In this document: piece after piece, positions 1-12,889 of the stretch
Position numbering within the stretch: position 1 is the first letter of the stretch
Layout of the letters: each line of letters opens with the position of its first letter
NCBI GenBank assembly: GCA_028023455.1
Contig: JAQFVV010006633.1
Location: forward strand, 496,001-560,000
DNA: 64,000 nucleotides
Reading direction: 5' to 3'
Source of the DNA: Epiperipatus broadwayi
Lineage: Eukaryota > Onychophora > Udeonychophora > Euonychophora > Peripatidae
Position numbers and translations under genes: made by a program
The notes under the pieces: model-generated
What the model was told of the DNA's origin: nothing
The model's database searches: none
Seen by the model: the letters and a program-made list of their open reading frames with translations, nothing else

Positions 1-439
1 TAAAAAGATAGGTATTCCTTAATCATCACTTGTGTAGGAATAATGAGCACACATCAGAAAAAAGATTACTGAAAATAGGTCCATTTGGAAAAGTCATGGA
101 ATATTATCAACTTGTACTAAAATATTATAGAATTCATGCTAGACAATAATTTAACAACTTTAAAATTACAATATCAAAAATAAATAAAAATACATAAATA
201 GATTTCATGTAAAAGATATTTTTAATTTATTTAAGTAAATGTGGGAACACAACACATACAGCTATCATATAATTTTATATAAATCTATCAGTTTAACATT
301 TAAATAGAAGAATATTTAATTCCTAATAACTATAGCAAAAATTTAACATTTTATTCTTACATATCTTTGAATATTGAGTACATGCATGAAATTAACACGT
401 ATACATGATCACACCCAAATAATAATAAATCTTAAAGTA
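1..439. other. AT-rich flank, no gene seen
   Basis: AT-rich sequence to the left of the first LTR. No ORF here has protein-like composition, and no repeat shared with the rest of the window was recognised. Confidence 0.5.
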
Positions 440-2132
440 TGACCAGAGAGGAAACAAAACATCACTAGTGGTTGAATAGAATAATGAAATATTTTCTTCT
501 TGCATATAAAAACCATTGAACACCAAACTGCAATTAGTTAAAATTTCATCATTATTGTAAATGACTGGGTAATGTATTCTGGCTAAAATACTAGTATCAT
601 AGGACTGATTGCCATTATTCCAACCATGGAAGTGTGATGACTTCATTCATCTACTCTTATAATGCCTGAAGGAATATCCATTATCCAACATGAAATGACT
701 ACATATAGATTGAGCCAAAGACCAATGGAGAGGATCTATGCATATTATTTCAAGTATGTTGCATAGAGATGTCAATGTGTGATCAATATTTTTTATCCTA
801 AGAACACTAGTATGGAAAGAATAGAGTGTACATATAAAGGACATTGTTGATGAATTCATGAATATTAATCAAGATGATTTAATGTAATTTTGATCTTGTT
901 CTGTGTTATTATCATGTACATTTATTTGTGAATTTATCTTTATTTTATTTCCATACTTGGAAGCATAAACATTTGAATTTGAAGAGTTTATTATAAGTGA
1001 AAGCAGAAAAGAGGGGGAATGATTAAGTTTAGTTAATTTTTTTTCTTACAAATAATGTTTAGATCAACTTTTCACTCTATGGTGACTTCACATGAGATAA
1101 AGGTAAGATCTTTAAATATTATTCCATATTGAATGCATACACTTATTACAGGATAGAGTTTACATTACATGTTTGTGTTAATTAATAATCATTGTATGTT
1201 TTCTTTTTGGTGGAAATGACTAATCTTCTAATATGGATGCTCATTTCTGTCAACAGTAGAGATTTATACATAGATGGGGAGCAGAAAATCAATCACCATA
1301 AATCTGAATTGGATGATGATGCGTGAATTGCAAATATATATTTACAGAAAAATTTCATTTAGATAGTTAGCTTAGTGGTCACCTTAAATCACTTTAATTT
1401 TTTTTGCCTGGTAAATAATTAGTGTCATGTCATAAGTTTCTACCATTGGGTCAGGGTTGGAATAATAAATATATATTAATTAATTATTAATAGGGTAAAA
1501 ACCCATTTTTTCACACATATAATTATAACGTTTCACATTATTAAAGTATTTTCACTTTTACTTCATTTGGTTATTCAATAAATGTTATAAAATTCATTCA
1601 TATTAAATTTATAAAATTCATTCATATCAGACTGGTGTCTACTTTATTAAAATTATTTTGCATTCACCAACCAACCTATATAGCCTGAAACATGCGCATA
1701 CCCCATTCTTAGATAATCATACTGAGAGATGCATGGGTGAACATTTAAACCAAGTGTAACCTATATAGAGGTACAGCATTTGATGACTTGCATAAGTTCA
1801 TCCTTAAATAAAGTTGAAGGCAAATTCTCCCTAAGTTTGAATATGAGCCATAGCAGAAACAGAACAGCGGAAAGGATGTGGATAAACTAGTTCCCAAATT
1901 ACTTCTACATTTAATGAATAAACACAGAGCTGGTCCACTGAAGGTAAAGGCAATTATGGGTTATACATTCCATCATGCCATCTCCAGCTTCTTATTCAAA
2001 GACCCTTGGTCTGACTGAATAAAATGTTTTCCTCTCTTATTAAGACTAACATCTGACACAGCTGATCGAAAGACTGTGGTATAAGAAGAACTATTACATC
2101 TGATCACACAGATATACAGTATGCCCATTACA
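440..2132 (+). repeat. 5' LTR of the decayed gypsy element
   Basis: It matches 8490-10830 in the same order over its whole length. Clear anchors are the block around 445-545 against 8492-8590, the block 985-1040 against 9020-9075, and the block 1600-1700 against 10350-10430. The right edge is set by the last shared string, cccattaca, followed at once by a primer-binding-site-like sequence. The left edge, TG at 440, is a guess because the two copies differ there. Confidence 0.8.
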
Positions 2133-2225
2133 TCTGACATCCAAAGTGCTGGGCATTATCACATATACACATCACAAAAGGAACAGACCACCCATTACAT
2201 CTGGCACCCTAACTTTAGGTGCATG
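2133..2225 (+). promoter_or_regulatory. Duplicated primer-binding-site-like sequences
   Basis: Just after the 5' LTR, 2135-2154 reads TGACATCCAAAGTGCTGGGC, a decayed match to the tRNA-Lys primer site known from gypsy elements and retroviruses (TGGCGCCCAACGTGG). A second copy, TGGCACCCTAACTTTAGG, lies at 2202-2219. Each is preceded by the same string, cccattacatct, about 67 bp apart, so the site is part of a short tandem repeat. The second form closely resembles the third repeat after the LTR of the 13.6 kb element (55136). Confidence 0.6.
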
Positions 2226-3429
2226 AAACTGAAAATTTCCAGGGAGGACCAGCTATTGGATTGGTAATTAAAAAAAAAAAAATTTATCTTATTCTTTTAT
2301 CAAATTTCCATAATATAAATCTGAAATGACCTTATGCACACAGTGAAAAATTGATACATGCAATCACAAAATAAAGAACCTCATGAGTTTAAATCACTTC
2401 CAAATAAATACATCAAAAGGAAATCTTGCATGAAGCATTGAATGCAGGTTAAACAGATTGAAGTAACAAACTGAGACCAACAATAAATAATTAATTAATT
2501 AGCAAAACTAAAATATATGATTTAGGCAAGTAAAGGAAATAAAAGCAATGTATAAAATATAAAAAAGAAGTTAAACATAAGTGCAAAATGGTGAGGAGTG
2601 GCATAAAGCTATTTGGCATATATCCATTTGTATTTCTGTAAAAGAACTAACATTATACCCAACTGTCAAAAATAAATTTAATGATAACAAGAAGTGGGAG
2701 ACAATTATTAAGTATGGATGTGAAATGTTCCGAAGAAACCCAAAACAGAAGTGATAGTGAGATAGAAAATGCTGCTGTTAGCAGTTTGGGAAGAATCTTC
2801 ATGGATTCAAATACTAGGGTGTTCCATGACTGAGATCAGCAATCTTCCACATGTATAATGTCACAGACCAAGTGACACCTCAAACTCAAGAATCATTTGA
2901 TAGTGAAGTGGCTCTAGCATCCATAACCAAAGTAGCCCAGGCTGCAGAATATAGGACCACCATGGAATGAATATTCCAAGTAATTTTATGACAAAGATGG
3001 ATAGCATGAAAGAAGAAATAAAATAAAACATAAATAATATAAAGGCAGATTTGAAAATGGGAATAAAAGATATAGAAACTAGACTATCTGTGAACATGGA
3101 ACAATATCCATAAATTTAAGTAACATCTAGAAAGACAATACCAAACTGAAGCAAGCAGTAGGAGAAAGGAGGAGAAAAATAGATGAGAACAATATACAAG
3201 GTCAACAACAGTATGACGAATTAAAATGTAGCATCGGTAATTGATTGTTCCTTAAGTATGAAGAGATATACTGAAGCCATGAAACTTTCAGGGATAGAGT
3301 ACACAAGGCCAAGAGAAGTACCAAGTTAAGGTCCAGAGAAAGTTTCAAGACATCTGAATGAATATAGACCAACTCTACATATGGCAAAATATTGAGTCAG
3401 AAATGTGCAACAGGACTTTAGAAACCATG
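2226..3429 (+). other. Leader and possible start of gag, unreadable
   Basis: Internal sequence between the primer-site region and the first readable gag relic. No frame stays open for a useful length and no domain was recognised. ORFs on the minus strand at 2861-3097 and 3202-3387 look like chance. Confidence 0.4.
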
Positions 3430-4540
3430 GGCCATAATTTAAAGTGTCTAAAGAATATATGATGGCCTCAAAGAAAACAGAAATAACTTCAGACAAAGCA
3501 ACATTGGAGAAAGTAATAGAAGATATAAATGAGTCACATGATCAAATCAGCCAAATGGATGAAGTCATCAGCCAAAGATTTATATTTATCAAATCCCAGA
3601 TATACCAAAGAATGTAAACCATTGGGATGTAATAGACTGAGATGGACCAAAGGACCCAGGACCCAGCATAATAATAAGAAATGGAATGATGTAGGGAACA
3701 ACCTAGAGATAGCCATTAAGAATCTTAATAGGGTGAGTGATCCCTGCTTGAAGCCTACATCAGACAATGCCAGGGGTAAAAAAATATTCTCTCAATTTTA
3801 ACTTGGAAGAGATAATCCCAAATACATGTCAAACCAACTCAAATATCAAAGTATTGATCCCACAAATAAAGCCCACAGAGAAAAACAGAGTGCACAGCCA
3901 TGCAACACAGATAAGTGCAATCAACCAATTTGTGAGACACAAGGTCTTCAAGGGATAAGTCAATGAAACCCCTATAGAACACCTTAGGAGTATTAATCTA
4001 TACTTCTCCATGAACCATAATTTATCAGAAGGTGAAAAGCTAATCATCATGTGCAGCCACCTCCAAGGCAATGTGTTAATGTGGTGGGAATCATTATTCC
4101 AAACCTCCTTAACTTTCAATGATTATTAGACCCTATTGATAAAACATTTCTGGAACAGACAAGGAAGAAACCCTGCTCTACCAATTATTCCAAGAAAAAT
4201 ACTGATCTATGCTAGGGAAAACATTCACCAAATTCTCTCACAGCCAGGTCATTAAACTAAGGGTGTTAAATACTTACCACCTGAGTGAAAGTAAAATAAT
4301 TAGAATTATTAAGAGAAACTTACCCCTTAGGATTGAATAATCACTTTATGTACAAATGCTAAAAACATTAAACAAGTGGCTGAATTATTGAATAATATTA
4401 ACTTGAACACTACCAATATATCCACTAGATTTTTGGAGAAAAGGAAAAAAGCCAGCATTAACACCATATATTATAAGAGGATGAAAAACAATAATGACCC
4501 AAATCACAGAAAGGGAAAATCATTACATCAAATCTCCCCA
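3430..4540 (+). pseudogene. gag relic of the gypsy element
   Basis: Translated in shifting frames, the stretch gives a charged, helical N-terminal part (around 3440-3590). Around 4050-4150 it reads CSHLQGNVLMWWESLFQTSL, followed by FNDY, a stop, and TLLIKHF. This fits the retrotransposon Gag capsid domain, where a Leu-x-Gly-x-Ala/Val-x-x-Trp-Trp core is followed by a Phe-rich segment. Many stops and frameshifts make it dead. A zinc knuckle was not seen. The 90-codon ORF at 3529-3801 belongs to this relic. Confidence 0.6.
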
Positions 4541-4639
4541 TGCACTTAGTCACCCAATAAAAACTGAACCAACAATAGTAAAATAGGACAAGCCCTCCTA
4601 ATAGCCCATAAAAATCCCCAAAGACAAGGTGCAGTAACT

Positions 4640-5390
4640 ATGCACCCAAAGTCCAACAGAAACCAAACTAGAATGGTACCTAAACCTATGTTCCCCATTT
4701 CAAGAAACCAAAAAGACAATGAGATACACAAAACAAACTGTAGACTAGATATCATTGATTTAATGTGTTCATGGAAAGACAAAGCATCTAATTTCACTTT
4801 ACAAAGTTGCCCCATGATAGAGATTTTGTTTGAGGGTTTGCTAGTTAAAACTTTGTTAGACTCTGGTAGCCAGATTTCAGTGGTGTCAGATAAGTTCTAT
4901 CATGAAATTCTGACTAAAAACCTCAACATCAAAACCATGCCACTGAAATTGATTCAAGTTACCATCTCTAACAATAAGAAGGCTAAATTAGCACAAAAAC
5001 AGATTTGGATTTAAATGAGCATTGACCAAACAACATTCTATCACATGTTTCTCATAGTGAATGGCTCAAAACAAGAGGTCATCTTAGGGGCAGACTTCCT
5101 ACACATGAACATTGTACTATTGATTTCTCTGATAAGGCAATAAGAGTAAATGATGAGATCTTAGAAATAACATTGCATAGTTGAAATCCATGTAGGCTAA
5201 ATTAGCACAAAAACAGATTTGGATTCAAATGAGCATTGACCAAACAACATTCTATCACATGTTTCTCATACTGAATGGCTCAAAACAAGGGGTCATCTTA
5301 GGGGCAGACTTCCTACACATGAACATTGTACAATTGATTTCTCTGATAAGACAGTAAGAATGAAAGATGAGATCTTGGAAATAACATTGC
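4640..5390 (+). pseudogene. Retropepsin (aspartic protease) relic
   Basis: An open frame at 4640-5014 contains the active-site segment LLDSGSQISVVS, where D-S-G is the catalytic triad variant of retroviral-type proteases. Further on, a second conserved segment, VILGADFLHMN, appears around 5077-5110; the family has an Ile-Leu-Gly-x-Asp-Phe-Leu motif there. A stop at about 5012 lies between the two. A tandem duplication of about 214 bp repeats the second motif around 5291-5325. The protein is broken but its identity is clear. DSGSQIS is typical of invertebrate gypsy proteases. Confidence 0.8.
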
Positions 5391-5408
5391 TTAGATGAAA
5401 CCCATGTA
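4979..5408 (+). repeat. 214-bp tandem duplication inside the protease relic
   Basis: The block starting ggctaaattagcac at 4981 recurs at 5195 with only a few changes, and both copies carry the GADFL-coding segment. The two copies differ by scattered substitutions, so the duplication is not recent. Confidence 0.85.
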
Positions 5409-5599
5409 GGCCAGAACAGAACCACCTATTGGTAGATAATGCCTATGTTATTAATGTCACAATGTAGAGAGCAATTTAGAGAACCTACCTGAGATACAGT
5501 CTAAGGACCCAAATCTTAATCTAATCATTCTTGCCCTTCATAAATTAGAAAAAGACATCTTACTCTATAAAATAAGCACTGATACAGATAAGTGGTGGG

Positions 5600-6365
5600 T
5601 AGTAATCCTTAAACCATAGAGGACTCCACTAATAAAATATATACACTGTCTATACAGACACTATGACCCTGATAAGACAGAACACACCCTTAAGAATTGG
5701 GTTTACTGGCCAAATATGTACCAAGACCTCTTGGAAATCATTCTAAGATTGTCTGATATGGTTACAAGCCAAGCCAGCCAACCAAAATTACAGTAACACT
5801 ATGAAATCAATTGTACCAGAGAGACAGAATAAGATCCTAGTGATCAATTATCATGGGCCATAATCCCCATTTAACAAGCAAAAATATTTGTTGGTCACAT
5901 ATCTTTTTTCCAAGGATGTTTTTATTTACTTAATACCCCAAGCTAATATAAGACAGACAATAAAAGTATTAGTCACCCTCCAATTTGTGGTGTTATAAAA
6001 ATCTAGAACCATCTTAACAGATCAGGCTATACATTTCCTATCCAGAGAATGAAAGAAATGGATGGAAAAGTCTCAAATAAGGCATGTTCTCACATCCATA
6101 AGAAATACACTATCAAACCCTCATGAACATATAATGCAGGAGCTCAGCTGTTTGTTTAGGACTTACATAGAGAATAAGCATTAGGAATGGGTGAAGCAAA
6201 TGGAGTTGGTAACATCAACTGGAGCATAAACAAGTCAACAGGATTCACACTCATTAGACTACACTTTAATCAACCTACACACACACTCTTTGTGTAATAC
6301 CAGCCCACAATTGAGAGATAGACAAAGAGTGAATAAACAACTTGTGGACAGGGCTAATCAAAAAA
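5600..6365 (+). pseudogene. Integrase relic of the gypsy element
   Basis: Near 5640-5790 one frame reads LYRHYDPDKTEHTLKNWVYW then PNMYQDLLEII. This matches the zinc-binding N-terminal region of gypsy integrases (His...Thr...Trp-x-Tyr-Trp-Pro-x-Met), although the two Cys are not visible. Around 5880-6060 segments such as YLLVTYLFSKDVFIYLIPQA and TILTDQAIHFLS match the catalytic core, including the Asp of the TDxG-type motif. Around 6100-6350 pieces with HEHIMQELSCLFRTYIENKH and a late Trp fit the C-terminal part of the core. Several in-frame stops are present. Confidence 0.75.
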
Positions 6366-7294
6366 AAAATAAGAACAAGAAAAAAAAACATTTAATTTTA
6401 AAGTAGAAGCAAAATCCTTATAAAGACTTCTCATTTAAGTAAACAACAGAAAAACAAGTGCTATAAATTTTACCAACAATGTAAAGGCCCATTTGACATT
6501 GTAAAACAATCAGATCCAAATGTGTTCTGGATAAATATAGAAGACAAAATTAGGGACACATGTAATGGCTGCATCTTGAAGTCATATTTTGGACAAGCTG
6601 AATAACTGCACTATTGTTATATCCAACTTATATGCAAGCTAAAAGATAGAAAGAAATAACAGATGAAACATGAAAAGAAAGAGGATTAATATCAAAAAAA
6701 TATGCATCATTAGAATCATTAATTTTGATGAGGATATACTTAAGTAAGTGCTCGTAAGCAATCATTGGGTTACCTTGGAATTAAATGAGACACAGGAGTT
6801 AATCCATACTGAAAGGTGGATGCTCCAGTATTTTTTAGACCTTTAAAAAATCCAGTAAATCTCAAAAAGAGAGTAGGATACAGGCTAATGGATAAACCTA
6901 TGTGTTGTCGGTGACAGAGAGAGATTATCAGTTGAGTTCAGACCATAAAAAAGAGTCCTATGTCTAAACTTCACCTTAATATAATGTTACCTAGTAAGGA
7001 AAGAAGACATGAAATAATGTGAATATAGTTGAGGAATCATAAGAAAATAAAAGGGTAGGCTTCATGACCCTTCATTAAAAAATGCACACAATCCAACATT
7101 AAATGCATAACTACACTATTTAAGTATAAAAATTTTGATTATAAATTGGAATTTGAACTCTGTGAGAAGGGGGATTATAAAAATAGCTTACAATTCTACT
7201 AAACTAACCTATATTAATCCACATCATCAGATCATGCCATTCAAAACTTATGCTTAACTACTAAATTATTGAATACACACTACATTATTTTTTA
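6366..7294 (+). other. Internal 3' region, no readable domain
   Basis: AT-rich internal sequence after the integrase relic. It may include a decayed integrase tail and the 3' untranslated region. No protein domain could be read. Confidence 0.4.
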
Positions 7295-7297
7295 AAC

Positions 7298-7650
<353 letters not shown>

Positions 7651-7985
7651 TGAGGAATATTTACATTGTTCAATATTAAAACAATAAATGCCACAATAAA
7701 CAAATAAAAAAAATCCCATTTAATGGAAGAAAACAGAAGTGAACACTTTTAAAAAAAAGAAATTGTCTAAAATATGTAGGTATATGAATAATATATATAT
7801 ATATAATAATATATATATAGGTATATTAATAATATATATATATGAGGAATATTTACATTGTTCAATATTAAAACAATAAATGCCACAATAAACAAATAAA
7901 AAAAATCCCATTTAATGGAAGGAAACAGAAGTGAACACTTTAAAAAAAAAGAAATTGTCTAAAATATGTAGGTATATTAATAATA
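7651..7985. repeat. 192-bp tandem duplication with AT runs
   Basis: The string tgaggaatatttacattg starts at 7651 and again at 7843. Nearly identical sequence follows each, including cccatttaatgg and gaaattgtctaaaatatg. Short (AT)n runs sit in the joint. It lies just after the tetranucleotide array, so array instability may have caused it. Confidence 0.9.
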
Positions 7986-8489
7986 AACTAATAGTCATTG
8001 TATTGTGCACCATGATTTAAATAGTACAATAGTGCAGACAGAGACTAGTTAATCATAGTGATGACCCAATGTCAAGCTGATCACTAAGCAACCAAGGGTG
8101 GAAAAATAAAATTATAATTCCCTTACATAAATTCTTTAGATTAATGATTACCCATGTAATTAATGCAACAATAGGCAACTATGGCAAGTACTGGAAACTA
8201 AGTGCAGTATTAAAAAACAAATCCATGTATATCTGGTCTCTTTTTCTTAAAATAATGTAATGGCAATAGAAAGTCAACATCGTGAGAGTGAATTTTTTGA
8301 ATGCTAAAAAAATGGGTGTCATGTTCAAAAATACTGGCTTTCCCATATAAATTCATTGACATAAGACCATTAAAAAATTAAGATTGATGATTGAAGTAAG
8401 AGAAGACAAATAAATTCATGCAACTTAATGAAATACAGAAATTATTTTTGAACTGATATTGGAAAAACAATGATGATACTAATCAAGCA

Positions 8490-10830
8490 CAAACAGAGAG
8501 GAGACAAAACATCACGAGTGGTTGAATAGAATGAAGTAATTTCTTCTTGCATATAAAAACCATTGAATGCCAAACCACAATTAGTTAAAATTTCATTATA
8601 TTATGAATCACTGTGCAAAGTATACTGGCTAAAAATACTAGTGCCATAGGATTGACCGCCATTATTCTGATCATGGAAGTGTGATGACTTCATTAAAATG
8701 CTCAAAAAATATCAATTATCTGATGTGAAATGCCTACATATAGATCAAACCAAAGATCAACAGAGAGGATTGAGGCAATATTGTTTCAAGCATGTTACAA
8801 AGAGATGTTGACAAGTGATCAATATTTTTACCTAAGGAGAGCAGTATGGAAAGAATAGACTGTACATATGAAAGACATTGTTGCTGAACTCATGAACATT
8901 AATCAAGACAATTTAATGAAATTTTAATCTTGTTATATGTTATTATCATGTATATATATTTGCAAACTTTATTTTATTTCTTCACTTGGGAGTGAAAACA
9001 TTTATAGTTTATGTTTTGGAAGAGTTTATTATAAGTGAAAGCAGAACAGAGGGGAGATAATTAAGTTTAGTTATTTTTTTTGTTACAAATAAAGTTTAGA
9101 TCAATTTTCTCTCTATAGTGACTTAACATTGATCATCATAATATGAGATAAAGGTAAGAGCTTTAATATTATTCCATATTAAATCACACTTATTACAGAA
9201 CAGAGTTCACATTATATGTTTGCGTTAATTAAAATTGTTATAGGTTTTCTTTTCGGTGTGAATGACTAATCTCCTGGAATGGATGTTCTTTTCTGTCAAC
9301 AGTAGGCATTTATACATTCATGGGGATCCCCGAAGATCAATCAGTGTAAATCTGAATTGAACGATAATGCAACTGCAAATATATATTGGCAAAAAAATTT
9401 AATTTAGCTAGTTAGCTTTGCAGTCACCTTAAATGATTTTATTTTATTATTTTTTTTTGCCTTGTAAATAATTAGGGTCATGCCATAAATTTCTACCATT
9501 GAATCAGGATTTGGAATTGTAAATATCTATTAACCCTTGTGATGGCCAGTATTTTATTGGCCGAGTGAGGTAAAAGTGTAAAGTTTTAACTGGCCAAAAT
9601 CACACTCAAGCCTCAAAATATATTTGTTTTTTAATATTATATTCACTTTAGTTTCATTTGTAAAATATATATTAATAATTTGTCAGGTTATCAAAGTAAA
9701 TGAAAGTTTTTTCAAAAATATTCAATAACGGCAATTTTAAAAACGAAAGTTATTGACCAATTAAAAAGAGTTGCTGACATAAATGATTTCTATGTCAGTT
9801 TTATGTTATGGAAAAGTAAATACTTTTTTGCTAAAATCTTAAATATTTTTACTAAAATTTTTACTAAAATCTTAAATATTTTTCTAAAATAATTTATTTT
9901 TAGTATATTTTATGAAAATAATTTATAATTTGTCAAAAAATACTTTTGAAATGGTCTAAAGCATTTGTTTATCATTTTTGTAGCGTTTTTCTTTGATTAG
10001 GTGGTTTTCTTTGTCCTTGACAGCGAATCAGAATGTCCTTGATGGCTAAGAGCTAATCAGCTTGAAGCTTATTTCTTTGTTCAAGCTTTACTGATAATTT
10101 TATTGATTTTTTGCTTGTAAAATAATTCAAGAGAGGGCAGCATCTTACAGAACTTTTTAAACCTTTTGATGGTAAAATCTTTAGCATACCATTAAAAATA
10201 ACAAAATTCGAGTGACGTCAAGCAGACTCGAGTCAACTCGAACCAAACACGCTAAAGGTTAATTATTAATATGGTAGAAAACCACTTTTATAATTATAAT
10301 GTTTCACATTGTTAAAGTATTTTTACCTTTATGTTGTTTGGTTATACAATAAATGTTATAAAATTCATTCATATCAAACTGGTCTCTAGTTTATTAAAAT
10401 CATTTTGCATTCACCAACCTATATCCTGAAACATGCATATGCATATAACTCATTTTTATATAATCATACTGAGAGATGCACAGCAGTTGTTATCTTGCAT
10501 AAGTTCATCCCTGAAGAGAATTGAAGGCAAATACTCCCTGAGTTTGAATATTGAGGCATAGCATAGCCAAAAGGAAGGATTGGATGTAGATAAACTATCC
10601 CCAAATTATCTTTAGATTTAATGAATAAACACAGAACTAGTCTATTAGGGGTAGATGCAATCATGAGTTATACATTCCATCACACCACTGCCTGCACCAT
10701 ACCCTTGGTCCAATTGTATTGAGATGCATTTCCCCCTTAACACCGTCCCTCACATCTGGCATAGCTGATCAAAAGGCTGTGGTAGAAGATCTGTTATATC
10801 TGATCATAGACATACAATAGGCCCATTACA
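8490..10830 (+). repeat. 3' LTR of the decayed gypsy element, with inserted MITE
   Basis: Second copy of the 440-2132 repeat. It is interrupted by the TTAA element at 9534-10258, and similarity to the 5' LTR resumes exactly after it. It ends at gcccattaca (10821-10830), the same string that ends the 5' copy. No polypurine tract is obvious just upstream of 8490. Confidence 0.8.
9534..10258. mobile_element. TTAA-target MITE, copy A (piggyBac-like)
   Basis: A 725-bp insertion in the 3' LTR, flanked by TTAA at 9530-9533 and 10259-10262. The 5' LTR lacks it at the same place (about 1475-1485). The ends are imperfect inverted repeats (CCCTTGTGATGG against CCTTTAGCGTG read from the other end). The right half shares blocks with copy B at 49963-50710, such as gcgtttttctttgat, aatcagaatgtc, ttgtaaaataa and atcttacagaactttt. 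It has no ORF of note. The TTAA target and CCY termini are typical of the piggyBac superfamily, so it is probably a non-autonomous member. Confidence 0.85.
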
Positions 10831-12889
10831 ATATTATGTTTAATTAATAAATAAAACAATATATAATAAAAAAGTTACTATTAAATATCTATCTATCAAC
10901 TATATATGTAGTATTATATGCTAATATTCTCTTCTATATATAAACTTAATATTAAGGTCTCTGCATCCATATGAAAAATCTTATGAATTATAAATGAGAT
11001 AGGTAAAATGTATCATTTAACTGATGTCGCTTTAAGATTGAGATAATAAAATGAAACGCGCGTTAAAAGAGTGGCAAGAAATGGCAAATTTCCACTAATG
11101 ATCAATCTCGGCCAAAAAGAAAAAATCAAGTTAAATGTAAAATGAGAAACAGAATGTGCTTTCATTTACTACTGACTTTTAGCTTAATTCAAAGCAAAAT
11201 CTAGATGCAAAGTAATATTAATTATGTTTATATATTATAATATAATTTTAATACTATAAATGATTACTTTCCATCATACTTGTCAAAAATATTGTTTACC
11301 ACAATAACATTAGCGTTCAAATATTTAAAAATAATTATAAAACATAAATATATTTTTCTCACTCAATTCTTAGATCTCTTTCCTTTGGTCAATTAAAGGG
11401 AAGCCATCTATTTCAGACATCTTTTCAATGATACACTTTTGCAGTTTCTATTATTAAACCACTGAAATTTATTATTTTTATTATTTACTATTTTTTATTA
11501 TCTATTTTTGCATCCCATTCGCAAGTTATTTATATACAGGATATACATACACAATCTATTTAATGACATGCATTTTCAACTGTACACATAATATCTTTCA
11601 CACATAAACATATATATTTGTTGAAAATAATTTATGGACCCAAAAAACAATACCACTAATAACACTTTTGTAGATATAATATTCTAAAAACATAAATGAT
11701 GAAATTTGATCACCTTTTATAATAATATAAGAAATAAAATTATATTTAATGATATATCAATTCTATATATTAAGCTTAGCTCTTTATAATATTAAGTTGA
11801 AGCCTTGATGAGATATTGGAAGAAATATATGAGCTCATGAAATTATGTCAGCTTATGTTAAAAATATGTATATTGTTCAAGATTATAAAAATAAGACATG
11901 CAGCTATTATGAAATATTTTTATTCATTTTAGTAAAGATCCATTCAAGTATTTTGTGAATAGAGGGTTTCCAGTCATAGATTGATAGTTATTAGAGAATC
12001 AATATGATTTAATGCCAAGAATATATGAATAAAATATTGAGATTACAGAAATAATTGGCACATTGATTTTAGTCATTTTGTGCAAGACATTTGACTAACT
12101 TAATTGAACAGATCTATATAATTATTTGAATTAGTTAGTAAATCAACAATGTTTATTGTGTAATTTAAAGTTTCTGTATGAGACAATGATGATAATTATT
12201 ACTATAAGTGGGAAATATGAAGTATTTTTTTTAAAAAAATAATTTAAATCAATTAAAAGCAAAAATAAGAATTCATTTTATATATTTCTGGTTTACACTA
12301 TGCTGATGATTAACTATCCATGGGTAATTAAAGGTCAATCTACAGAATGTATGTTTTTAATGCAATACATGTAAAACTTTGTTTTAGAAACTACTGTTAA
12401 AATTTTCAAATTTTTTACCAGTAATGAAAAGAAATATTTTCAGCAATTTTCATCATGGATGGTTATCAATTTGAGAAGATGGGCTAATTTAAATATCTTA
12501 GAAGTTAAATAAAAAGGCAGACTTAGTCATTAAAAAGCAGCACAGATTTCAATGTGCTGCTTTTAACAAATTAAAATGTAGGGAAGTTATAAAGAGGCAA
12601 AATCATTAATCCAACAACATGTTCCTCAGCTTTCAATATATGAGATTGTAGAATCTCTTATTCTAAAATATCATCACTAATTTAAATATAATGGAATAAA
12701 TTAATATTAAAAGATTTTAAAAAAAGTATTTACAGAGACACTTATTTTGAAGCATTCCCCTTGTTAACAATTAATATTATATCAAAAAAATATTACATAA
12801 AAAATATTATAAGAGAAATCTACATAAAGATAGCTCATCAAAGCAAAATATAATCAATGAGCCATTGATAATGTTATTAAAAAATTTAA
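10831..12889. other. AT-rich intergenic, no gene seen
   Basis: About 2 kb of AT-rich sequence with short homopolymer and AT runs. No ORF, structured repeat or recognised mobile element was found. Confidence 0.5.

Noticed and set aside
12301-12345. Hammerhead ribozyme core (ctgatga) upstream of the Penelope fragment
   Set aside because: The required GAAA after stem II and the closing stems are absent.
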